From: Tetracladium setigerum
Lineage: Eukaryota; Ascomycota; Leotiomycetes; Helotiales
Assembly (NCBI GenBank): GCA_031472005.1
Contig: PZJY01000007.1
Span: 682,001 to 746,000 of the forward strand
DNA: 64,000 bases
Direction of reading: 5' to 3'
The notes below the pieces were generated by a model. The model made no database searches, was not told where the DNA came from, and saw only the letters and a program-made list of their open reading frames with translations. Each line of letters opens with the position of its first letter. Position 1 is the stretch's first letter. Positions 54,548 through 64,000 of the stretch are shown here, piece by piece. A program made the position numbers and the translations under genes.

Positions 54548-55637
54548 ATGGCCGATAAGCCACCGGAGTGGTCTGCGAACTTGAATGACAAGCTCATGTG
54601 CCCTGATTGCAAGGAGATGCCTCCAAATTTGGTTGAAGAGTTCTCTTCTGGCGATATGGTCTGTGGTTCGTGTGGTCTGGTTCTGGGTGATCGTATCGTC
54701 GATACTCGTTCTGAGTGGCGTACCTTTTCCAATGACGACCAAGGCAATGATGATCCATCTCGTGTTGGTGAAGGCGCGAACCCTCTTCTCAACGGTTCTC
54801 AACTTCAAACTACCATTGCATTTGGTGATGGCAATGCCCGAAGTCGAGATCTCCTCCGTGCTCAGAGCAAGCAAGCTCTTGATAAGAGTACCAAAGGATT
54901 GATGGCCGCCTACAAGGAAATCGGTGCTCATTGCGAGGCTGTCAGTATCCCGAAGAATGTCGCCGATTCAGCTAAGCACCTCTTCAAAATGGTCGACGAT
55001 GCCAAGGCCTTCAAAAGCAAGTCCACTGAGGCTCTGATCGCAAGTTGCATCTTCATTGCTTGTCGCCGCGCTGCTGTTCCCCGAACCTTCAAAGAAATCA
55101 ACGCCTTGACTCAGGTTTCTAAGAAGGATATCGGCCGAACATTCAAAGCTTTGGAGAAGTTCTTTGCTCACGACTCTCTTGTTAAGGCCAGGGCTGGTGT
55201 CGTATCCCATGGTAAGTTTGCCACAGAATTTCTGATTCTGTTGCGTTTCATTAACATCATTTGAAGAATTGCCTAACCAAGAATACGTGAACACCACCTC
55301 TACAAGTGCCAAGGACCTCTGTGTTCGTTACTGCAACCAACTTGGTCTCACGGCTCAGATCTTCACCAAGGTATCGCAAGGTCTTGCTGATAAGGTGGGC
55401 TCCGTCGGTGACCTCGCCGGTCGTTCCCCCCTCTCGGTCGCTGCGGCTTGCATCTACATGGCCTCGCATCTCCTGGGTAAGGGCAAGAGTCCCAAGGACA
55501 TTTCGCAAGTTGCCGGTGTCAGTGACGGCACGATCCGTACTGCGTACAAGTTCTTGTATCAGGAACGTGAGCGCCTCATCGAACCGGAGTGGATCGCCAA
55601 TGGCAAGGGTGACCTGAAAAATCTTCCAGTCAGTTAA
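54548..55637 (+). CDS. sua7: Transcription initiation factor TFIIB
   Basis: The start MADKPPEWSANLNDK at 54548 has context GCGATGG; an in-frame ATG 18 bp upstream (MLNPRAMADK) is an alternative. The zinc ribbon shows CPDC (LMCPDCKE) and CGSC (MVCGSCGLVLGD). The B-reader/linker follows: RIVDTRSEWRTFSNDDQGND and DPSRVG. Two cyclin-like repeats follow, with STEALIASCIFIACRRAAVP and SPLSVAAACIYMASHLL. One intron begins at 55213 (GTAAGT after SH) and ends at 55265 (TTGAAG), continuing ELPNQEYVNTTS. The frame is intact and the total of about 345 residues matches the family. It is an essential RNA polymerase II general factor in the nucleus. Confidence 0.95.
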
Positions 55638-56165
55638 AGGGTGATTCCGCAACTTGACTTTGTGCGCTATTTAGGTTGATGGATGGGTGATACCAAATTT
55701 TGACCTAAAGCACGGGAAGATGTATGGGAGTGGTCTTTTGAGCTTGGCTTCTCTGCATTTCTGACGAAATTGTTCCGATGATTTACCCTCGCTCGCGGAC
55801 CAGACTCGGCTTCTGGGAGGATGCGGGAGAGTCTCGATACACCGCGTATGGTTTGCGAATAGTTTAAGAGAGCTTTTCATAGAGATCACACAGCGGAGGA
55901 ACAGTCATAATAATGGCAACACAGTCTTCATAGCCATCAAATGCAAGACTTTAATTAATAATTTGGCTCTGCGTCTAGTGATCTGACTTATACTGGGATA
56001 TCAAACATCAAACCTAAATATGGTTACTTTATATAACAATTCATAACAATCTCATACCTCGACGTCAAACCCAATTATCCTAGCAAATCATTACTGCATT
56101 TTCAACCCTTTTTCACTCAATCAAACTTCCCCATTGCCAATTTTCCACCCACCCACCTTCCACTA
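55638..56165. other. Convergent spacer
   Basis: AT-rich 3' flank between TFIIB and the NADAR gene. No gene seen. Confidence 0.5.
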
Positions 56166-57080
56166 TCAAACAACATCCTTCCCAGCCTTCTCTTTCTCCT
56201 TCTCCTTCTCCTTCTCCTCCTCCTCCCTCAACCTCAACCTAACCGTCATCAATGCCTTCCCCAAAAGATTCAACCCCCACCTCTCCCTCATCTTTTCCGC
56301 ATTCTTCTCCCCAAATCCCACACCCCAAATCCTATCTCTCGGACTCGCCTCCACCAATTCCCTCTCCCCCGTTTCCCTTAATTTCTTCCACAATGCCCCC
56401 TTCGCTCCCAACCCCGTCCCATTTCCATCTGATTTCTCCTCCCCCTCTCCGTCCTTCACCAGAACACGCCCATTCTTAAACTTAAAATAGGTCCCCTCTT
56501 CGACAATCCGCACACGATTCGCCAACCAGATTTCGTCGACGAAATTTTCGACTTGTCGACCGAGACGCTTGGTTTCGAGTGGGGAGGTGGATTTGAGGAT
56601 TAGTGCACCGGTGGCGGGGTCGTTGAAGAGGAGGGCTTTGCCGTACATCATGTACCTGATTATATTCATATGTTAGAAGGGGGAAAAAAATCCGGAGGTA
56701 TAGTATAGTTCTTCTTAATCTTTGTTCTTATTTTCTTTTATGTTTTATATTTTTGATAGTAGGTAAGGTAGGTAGGTAGGTAGGCAGGTAGTTTAGGTAT
56801 AGAAAGATAGGGAGATTTTACTGTTCGGCATTCTGATATACAATTTTTTCATCGGCGTCCGTGGTGAAGGGTGAGTGATACCATTGAGACATGTAGCTAT
56901 GTTCAGAGCCGTATTCGCGCCAGAAGAATATGGCCCCGTCGTTTGAACCCTCATCATGACTACCGCCGGCTGTCGAGGTGGTTTGAGATTCGGTGGGCTT
57001 GGGGCTTTGGAGCTGGTGGATTTGGATGCTTTAGCTATCTTGTTCTGGGTGGACTTTTTGGTGGTGCGTTTTGGTGGCAT
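56166..57080 (-). CDS. NADAR / DUF1768 (YbiA-like) protein, one apparent frameshift
   Basis: The start MPPKRTTKKSTQNKI at 57080 leads a Lys/Ser/Pro-rich tail. The domain starts GAIFFWREYGSEHSYMSQWY and VYQNAEQ, then after an intron (about 56822-56656) YMMYGKALLFND. It continues with VEEGTYFKFKNGRVL, RELVEASPRDRIWGVGFG and RWGLNLLGKALMTVRLRL, the conserved NADAR core, and ends in a KEKEKEKEKAGKDVV tail. NADAR proteins act on ADP-ribosyl or riboflavin-precursor type molecules; the fungal role is little known. The frame breaks at 57001-57004 (GGGG on the plus strand), between TSSKAP and KPTESQ; one extra base restores it. It is divergent from the MaoC gene. Confidence 0.85.
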
Positions 57081-57719
57081 GGTTGTTGAGGTTGGACGTT
57101 GGCTGTGGGGGATGTGATGGAGAGATGATTAAGGGTATGGGGAGAGCTAGAGAGATAGAGAAAGGGAAAAGATGTTTGTCGTTGACCGTCAACTTAAGGG
57201 GGAATAAATATACTGTAGAGATAAAATGAAATGCTTTACTCGAACCTTTGGTCCGGTGAGTGAATTGCTGTCCGGATGAATCATTCAGCTCCTTCGGAGG
57301 AAGCACAAGATTCAGCCCCACGGTGACTCCTCAAGGAGGTCTGGACCAATAATCACTTGATTGATATAAAATCTCAACCTTTTCGAAACGACCATCCGTC
57401 TGAGATCCTCCATATCGTGGAGGAAGAAAGACACAAGTATATCAACATCTGAGTATATCACTCACTGCACGGGATGAAGGTGTGTCGTGATCACTAGAAG
57501 ATCTGATCTGATAAGATGTGATTTTTGGCCGGTGGTGCCGAGGCATCTTTTGTTGCCGAGTGGTGTGTGGGGAAAGCTCCTGCGATCGACAACCGTCTTC
57601 CTTCCCTCTTCTCCCTTCTGCTCTTCCCTCTCAAACTCCATTGCTGTCTCTGTCTATCTTCTCACTACTTCAATCGCAACGTCTAAATCAATCAATTAAC
57701 CACCATTTTCAATTACAAA
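57081..57719. other. Divergent promoter, NADAR / MaoC hydratase
   Basis: Spacer of 640 bp with no gene. It contains the exact ATCTGATAA site described separately. Confidence 0.5.
57506..57514 (+). promoter_or_regulatory. Iron GATA-type site ATCTGATAA upstream of the MaoC hydratase
   Basis: This exactly matches ATCWGATAA, the consensus for the fungal iron repressor family SreA/Urbs1/SRE. It lies about 205 bp before the MaoC start codon and also within the promoter of the divergent NADAR gene. Binding is inferred. Confidence 0.5.
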
Positions 57720-58820
57720 ATGAGCGGTCCAGGAGTCGGTTTCGAATATCCTCCCCAGGAAGTGTCCTGGTTGAAAAGAGACGTCCTCCTCTTTGCAAAC
57801 AGCATTGGTTGCACAGCTGACGAGCTGCACTTCCTCTACGTATGTAAATTCTTTCTCTCTGTGTTCTGACAAATGTTAATGCGGATGCAGGAGTTGCACC
57901 CTGAATTTGCTGTCTTCCCAACTTACCCCATCATCTTGTGTAAGTCTGCCCTTCCAGCTCAAGCCCACACAGATGCTAACAACCCGTCCAGCGTTCAAAC
58001 TCACCAACCAAGATGTAATCGATTTCTACGCTGCTCAGGCCGCTACTCCCATCCCAGGCGTCCCCAAATTCGATAGCCGTCGCGTCGTGGATGGCCAACG
58101 CCTCATCACCTTCCTCAAACCACTTCCCCCAACCTCCGAGGGAAGGACCTTCGAACTCCGCAACAAGGTTATTGGAGTATATGATAAAGGCAAGGCAGGC
58201 AGTGTGGTAGAGTCGCAGCAAGACATTGTGGATAAGAAGACCGGCGAAAGTTATGCCCGAGCGGTGAGCAGTTCGTTCTTCGTTGGACAGGGCAATTGGG
58301 GAGGTCCCAAGGGACCTGCAACACAGAACTTCCCTCCGCCAGCTGGGAAGAAGCCCGATGCTGTTGTTAGTCACCAGACAACAACTGAGTCCGCTTTGCT
58401 TTACAGGTACGCTAGCCTCGGTTCCTGAAACTTATCTTTCTTTTTATTAGGTGGTGTAAATTAATGGGAACTAGACTCAATGGCGATTACAACCCTCTTC
58501 ACGCTACTCCTGAACCAGGATCAAAAATGGGTTTTGGCGGCGCAATCATGCACGGTCTATCGAGTTGGAATTTTGCAGCTCACGGGATCTTGAAAGCACT
58601 GGGTGGAAGTGATCCCAAGAACATTCGCGAGTTCCAAGCACGATTCGCAAGCCCTGTTATCCCGGGTGACAAGTTGGTCACTGAGATTTGGAGGACGGGT
58701 GAGAAGAGCGGAGAATGGGAGGAGATCCGCTTCGTGACGACGATTGAGGGAGGCAAGGTGTGTTTGAGTAATGGCAGAGCACTACTGAAGGTTGTGGCGG
58801 ATGCCAAGAGCAAGCTCTGA
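57720..58820 (+). CDS. Peroxisomal MaoC-type (hotdog) enoyl-CoA hydratase 2-like protein
   Basis: Exon 1 (57720-57839) encodes exactly 40 codons, MSGPGVGFEYPPQ to DELHFLY. Exon 2 gives ELHPEFAVFPTYPIIL and exon 3 SFKLTNQDVIDFYAAQ through SALLYR. The last exon opens with LNGDYNPLHATPEPGSKMGF, which carries the hydratase-2 motif with catalytic Asp and His (GDYNPLH). The protein ends in SKL, a type 1 peroxisomal targeting signal. Such proteins hydrate trans-2-enoyl-CoA to 3-hydroxyacyl-CoA, in beta-oxidation or specialised acyl-CoA pathways. An exact iron GATA-type site in its promoter and a siderophore-type transporter as the next gene raise the possibility of a role in siderophore acyl-group supply, but this is inference. 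No frameshift was seen. Confidence 0.88.
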
Positions 58821-59748
58821 AGAGCTATTCGTCTAAAGGTACCATTAGTAGGGCGGGTATATGATATTCGACTTTGTCTTGACTACAGAAAGCTCTTTGC
58901 TTTTTCTTCCACTTCTTCTGCTCTGGCCCGCCTTACAAGGTGAGAAGTGAACTTATGAGAGATGCAAGTGCCTCCCTATCCTCCTGCATCGGGGGCATTA
59001 GCTCTCCCGGCACCACCCGCGCTTCCAACACTTGGACATTGTGTGTCATGGTTATCAGATTTTGTTGATTTCCTCCCCTCGCCTCTCTCTGATCTCTCTC
59101 TCCCCCAGTTCGTTCCGTCCACCACCATCACAAGTTCATCACCCCAAGATGCGCGTGCTGGCAAATGGCAACGCGGTCTCGAACAGGGCAGAAGAATTGG
59201 TCTGTGTGGACGGTGCATCATTCCAGGTGATGGTGGTACGAGGTAGACCTGCATTCGCTTCGCGAAGAAGGGTCCATTTCCGTGCTTGTGGGCTGCATGA
59301 TTATTGCCTGGGTCTTCTTTGCTTCTCCGGCTTCTGCTGTTGCAGAGTTGCAGTAGGAGTGGACAAAGCTGCAATCTGCACGGGCAGAGTAGCAGCTGGA
59401 GTTACCAGCAACTTGGGTTTTCGAAGTGGGCATATTGGCAAAAAGCAGAATTGCTCGTATAATTTATGACTAAAAGTATCGCGGTAGTGGGGTGTTGTTG
59501 TTCTTGGATTTCCGCACACACACACACACCATCTCCAATTCTCCATCACACGTCCCCAGCCAACCCAGCCTGCCGAGGGGGAGGAGTCCTTGACTCCCAT
59601 GCTCGCTCGCCATGGTGCTTTCATATTCAAAGGCCGAGGAAACAGGGAAGAAGCCGAAGAAGCCACCCGAAAAGTGGGTGGTTGTGGATGCTAGCGCACC
59701 CGCTACCGCACCGCTATTGGTTTGGCGGGTATAGCAAACCCTGTAATC

Positions 59749-59757
59749 TTATCTGAT
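59749..59757 (-). promoter_or_regulatory. Iron GATA-type site ATCAGATAA (minus strand)
   Basis: Printed as TTATCTGAT on the plus strand. It is an exact ATCWGATAA match about 640 bp upstream of the transporter start and forms an inverted pair with the next site, 28 bp further on. Confidence 0.5.
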
Positions 59758-59784
59758 CATCAGATTCCCACCCGCTTGTTGACG

Positions 59785-59793
59785 ATCAGATAA
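59785..59793 (+). promoter_or_regulatory. Iron GATA-type site ATCAGATAA (plus strand)
   Basis: Second exact ATCWGATAA match, about 600 bp upstream of the transporter start. Paired sites are common in SreA-controlled promoters, which are repressed when iron is plentiful. Confidence 0.5.
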
Positions 59794-60391
59794 AAATCTC
59801 TTCACGGCACTGCTCGTCAATTGGGCTGACGCCCTGCTGCGGGACCCCCCATGCCCATACATATTACATGCCCATTGCACATGGATTTTAATTGCTCGAC
59901 ATGGCTTCATGCACACACAAGCAACTGGTGCCGTCTTGGGAAATTCCTTAGCAAACCAGGAGTCCAGGACAGCAGAAAAAGCGGCAAGCACTTGTGACTT
60001 TGCCTCGCTTGTTGGGAAGGAACTTGTGAAGTAAGATCGATTCATCGAATAATGAATGAATGTGATGGTCCCCGCTCCGATCGGCCTGCTGGGGGCTAGA
60101 ATGTCGAAACTAGTCAGATGAGGAATGATTTCCATGAGAACTGATTACCCTTACACCTACAGTACGTTGTCCATGTGGGGGGCGCAGAGAGGAGCAGCTT
60201 GATAGTTTTGCCGTCGAGCTGGGAGAGGTGGAGGGGAGCAACAGAACAGGGAGCTCTAGCCTCTAGCCCATAAAGCTCGCGATCTGCTCTTTCTTTCCCT
60301 TTCCTTTCGTCCTGTCTCTGTGTCTACTACCAACCCTCTCTCTCTCTCCAACGCTGTCTCGCCGTTAAGCGAAAGCAGGAAATCAATCATC

Positions 60392-62435
60392 ATGACGACC
60401 AACGCTCCCATTGATCAAGCTGAGAAGCGAGATCTCAATATCGAGAAGAATAGTGCTCCTGCTCAGCAAACCTTCCCTGATGAGAAGCACACTTATCAAA
60501 ACAATGATATCGAGAAGCAGTCTGGCGAGACCGGCGTGAATGCTTTCCCAGACGATTCCTCCAAAGACGGATTCGAGACCGGCTCTACACACAAGCAGGA
60601 TGGTGTCAAGAAGGTTGAGGCCGTTACCTCTGTCTGGTCCAACAAATCCTTATGGATCATGTTTGCTCTGTAAGTGTCCCATACCGATAACTCGCAATTC
60701 TCGCCAACAAACACATTACTAACTTTCACCAACCAGGCTCTATCTCGTCTCCTTCGTCGACTTCCTCCTCGTCTCAATCCAAGGGAACTTGAACCCATAC
60801 ATCACCTCCGCTTTCGGATTCCACGGTCTCCTCGCAACAATCGGTGTTGTCGCCTCAATTCTCGGTGGAACATCCTCGTTCACCATTGCCAAGATCATCG
60901 ATATCTGGGGTCGTTTGGAGGGTTTCCTGACCATGCTCACCATCGTGTGCGTTGGTCTCATCATGAAAGCCACCTGCCAAACCGTGGAGGCCTATGCAGC
61001 AGCACACACCATCTACTGGGTTGGTCACCTTGGCTTGTTGTATATCATCAGTATCATCATTGCAGATATGACCTCCCTCCGAAACCGTATGATTATGATC
61101 ACGATTAACAACACTCCAAACATCGCAGCTGTCTTTGCTGGACCTGCCATCTCCCAGTTGTTCTACGAGAAGTCAAATTTCAGATGGGCCTTTGGTGCTT
61201 TCTGCATTATTCTCGTCGCTGTCAGCATTCCTGTGGCTGTTATCATGCTCTTGAACCAGCTCAAGGCAAAGCGACAGGGTTTGCTCCCAAAGGAGGATTC
61301 CGGCCGAACTGCATTCCAGTCAATCTACCACTATGTGACTGAGTTCGATGGTATGTGAATGACAACATTCCAAATTTGCCTTTAAAATCTCGCTAATTTG
61401 TTTTGCTCCATCTTAGTCATTGGCATCATCTTGATCACCGCTGGATTCTCGCTTATCCTCCTCCCCTTCAGTCTCGCAGCTTCCTCCAGGAACAAGTGGG
61501 GAAGTGCAGATATCATTGTCATGATTGTCGTCGGCGTCGTCTGCCTTGCTGCTTTCGTTCTCTGGGAGAAATTCCTTGCACCCGTTCAATTCTTCCCATT
61601 CCGTTACTTGAAGGAACGCACAATCATCGGAGCCTGCCTTCTCTACGGCCTCATGTTCACCTCCATCTTGTAAGCAAAAAACCCCTCCAAAACCATACCC
61701 ACCCAAACCTCACACCACTTACTAACACCCTCCCTCCCTAGCACCTGGGACACCTACTATGGCTCCTACCTCCAAGTCGTACACAACCTCAGCATCAGCC
61801 ACTCCGGCTACGTGCTAAACGCCTTCTCCCTCACCTCCTCCTTCATCTCCCCCTTCGTCGGCTACCTCATCCGCCGCTACGGAAACTTCAAATACATTGC
61901 CTACTCCGGCATTCCCTTCGTCGTCCTCGGCACAGCCCTTCTTATCCCCCTCCGAACTCCCAACACCCACGTCGGCCTCCTCGTCATGTGTCAAGTCCTC
62001 AACGGTATCGGTACAGGTATTTTCGCAACCTGCTGCCAAATCGCCATCATGGCCTCCGTCACACATCAAGAAATCGCCGTCGCTCTTGCACTCTTCAACA
62101 TGTTTGGCTCAATCGGTGCATCAATCGGATTCACCATCGCTGGAGGTATCTGGACAAATGTCCTGCCTGCGCAGCTGGTCAAGCATCTTCCAGAGGGAAG
62201 CAAGGATCTCGCGATGGAGATTTACAGCTCGCTGGTTATTCAGACAGATTATCCAATGGGCGATCCGATTCGAGATGCCATTATTATGGCTTATGGCGAT
62301 GTGCAGAGACGCATGGTTATTGCGGGTGCGGTCTTCATGCCGATTCTTTTGGCGACTATTTGGATGTGGAAGAATATTAATGTCAAGAAGTTGGAGGAGG
62401 AGAAGGGAACTCAGACCAAGGGTACGGTTTGGTAG
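60392..62435 (+). CDS. MFS siderophore-iron transporter (Sit/Mir type)
   Basis: The first ATG at 60392 (MTTNAPIDQAEKRD) begins a hydrophilic, acidic N-terminus of about 95 residues. Four exons follow with matching phases (introns near 60670-60736, 61353-61416 and 61670-61741). The membrane part reads LYLVSFVDFLLVSIQGNLNP, then YITSAFGFHGLLATIGVVAS, GRLEGFLTMLTIVCVGLIMK, ATCQTVEAYAAAHTIYWVGH and TWDTYYGSYLQVVHNLSISH. These match the 14-span drug:H+ antiporter-like siderophore family (SIT), including the D-rich, YYGSYLQVV loop seen in Mir/Sit proteins. It should import ferric siderophores at the plasma membrane. The ATCAGATAA pair upstream fits iron control. The frame is intact. Confidence 0.9.
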
Positions 62436-64000
62436 AGAGAGATTGTGTTTTTTGGTAAAAAAAAGAGATATATTGTAATTGGTGGTGGCAGGCGTGAGAG
62501 ACGAGGTCGTGGGCGGACGAACTGTACTTGGGAAATTTCTACAGTACCAAGGTATGGACGACCAAAAAGAAAACAAAAACCAGAGGATGTTAAATCCTCT
62601 TAATTAAATAAGTAGTATTTGAAAAATTCAAGAATATTTTCAACTCAATTCAGTCCGTGTTGTTAAGTGTTTGCAATAAATAGGTAGGTAAAGTACAGGG
62701 ATACCAGAAATGGCGTGAGACCTTTTCTTCTCCCACCTATAAAATTAAACGATTTCAATTCTTGTCACTCCATAGGATTTGGTCGATACTTAGATTCAAT
62801 CTCCTCGTCATTCTTTATTTAACCAAATTAGTAAGTATAGTATATCAACAACGTTGGAATCACACTTGGATCTGCTGGGGACCTCACCTCACGTGATCCG
62901 CAAGACTTTGATTGATCTTTCTATGGTAAAGACAAACCAAATGCTGGCTCCGTAGCTCTGTTTCGTTGTCATTGCCGTTTTGGTGGAAGTCAATAGGTAA
63001 ATAAATAATCAATACTTGAGCGACAAAATGTCAAAGCTCCTATTGTAACAATGCCCCCGAATTACAGCACCTGATCTTTTTCGGGGGTTTTCTATTCTAT
63101 TTTGCCTTTTTTCCTTGGGGAGTTTCTCGTCTTGATTGTGGATCGGAGATTGGGATCTAGCTGGGCTGCGAGCGAAAGAGATGACCGTCCTGTCTTGTGT
63201 ATTTAGCTGTTGTTGATGGACGGTCTGCGAGAGAGTTAGTGAACAGAAAATGTCAATTCAGTGGGAATTGGAAGACATGACTTTTGCACAAATTTACACG
63301 TTCATTCAAGTATATTAAAAATATTATTGTGTAGAAGTACTATACTCTACTTTATCAATATATCCCTATAAGTCAAAGAAGCACATTCGTAGACGACAAA
63401 TGTTTAGCGTGCTTCGGAAAAGGATGCAGACATGGCATCCATGATGCATCAAAGCGGAAGTGATATAACTTCATCTCATCTGTCTCTTTGGGGTGTAAAT
63501 AAATATGCGGAACTGTTCAGATGTAGAATCATATAAACCTCGGAGTACGAGAGAGGAATACTGTTCGTTTGCTTAATGTGGTGGAAGCCGTCTGGTATCA
63601 CGTGATAAATAGACATGGACACTAGCTGGATTTGATATCTTAGACCAATTACATTCCTCAAAGTGTATAGTACAAGTGATATAATAGTATTTTCCGGGCA
63701 TGTGCAATCTCTCTTAATCACTAGTGATTACTATTACCATCGTACTTACTTGTACCAACAAAAGCCGCTTTAGCTAAGAACATCATTAGAAGTTCCAGAA
63801 GCCCCCTCATGTATTAATATTTTCTGAGCATAAAATGTGTTTGGTTCAGTAATACAAGGGGAAAGTGACAGCAGTGCAGCACATGTGAAGCCACTCTACA
63901 GTACATAACGTTCATCTCATGAAACGAGAAGGAGGGAACGAGGATGAGGACGAGGTCTTCAATTAAGCTTTTGCTCAAGAACTTCGCCTATCATTTGGAG
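62436..64000. other. Right-end spacer
   Basis: AT-rich non-coding sequence with no supported gene. The frame at 63476-63721 (minus) lacks motifs. Confidence 0.45.

Larger units (their letters stand above)
58821..60391. other. Upstream region of the siderophore-type transporter
   Basis: No gene is supported; a minus-strand frame at 59749-60135 has no motif. The region contains two ATCAGATAA sites in opposite orientation at 59749-59793. Confidence 0.5.

Noticed and set aside
59749..60135. 128-codon minus frame in the transporter promoter
   Set aside because: No motif, no splice partners, and it overlaps the iron GATA-type sites.

Overview
The window looks like a chromosome segment of a filamentous ascomycete. 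The genes have short GT..AG introns (mostly 50-100 bp), a HET-domain protein, a siderophore-type MFS transporter, a bZIP-DUF3425 factor and single-copy housekeeping genes (RPT5, TFIIB, ATP14, SCH9, RSC7, MCTS1/TMA20). Protein style suggests Leotiomycetes (Helotiales), but that is an impression, not a database result.

Layout, left to right. 1.2-5.7 kb: an HMT1-type vacuolar ABC transporter (-). 5.7-13 kb: spacer, a doubtful gene near 9.0-9.9 kb and a large protein of unknown function (-). 13.6-17.1 kb: a TauD-like Fe(II)/2-oxoglutarate dioxygenase (-) and a small single-span membrane protein (-). 18.4-21.3 kb: an I78-type protease inhibitor (+), TMA20/MCTS1 (+) and a bZIP-DUF3425 factor (-). 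22.3-27.6 kb: ATP synthase subunit h (+), a small secreted Pro/Asn-rich protein (+) and the RSC7/NPL6 chromatin remodelling subunit (-). 31-37 kb: SCH9 kinase (+) and a cytidine-deaminase-fold protein (+). 36.7-46.2 kb: a gene desert of about 9.5 kb, rich in simple repeats, upstream of a Pho85-type cyclin (+). 49-55.6 kb: HET protein (+), RPT5 (-) and TFIIB (+), the last two sharing a divergent promoter. 56-62.4 kb: a NADAR/DUF1768 protein (-) divergent from a peroxisomal MaoC-type hydratase ending in SKL (+), then a siderophore-type transporter (+). The rest is spacer.

Three observations stand out. First, nine genes carry apparent frameshifts. Seven of these genes together need eleven single missing bases, all placed in mononucleotide runs. 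Several are core genes, so homopolymer undercalling in the source sequence is more likely than decay of nine genes; gene predictions here should be read with that in mind. Second, three exact ATCWGATAA motifs (the SreA/Urbs1-type iron GATA consensus) lie at 57.5-59.8 kb, upstream of the MaoC hydratase and the siderophore-type transporter, suggesting a small iron-regulated pair. Third, the RPT5/TFIIB promoter holds an exact PACE-like GGTGGCAAA.

I saw no CRISPR array, rRNA, convincing tRNA or intact transposon.
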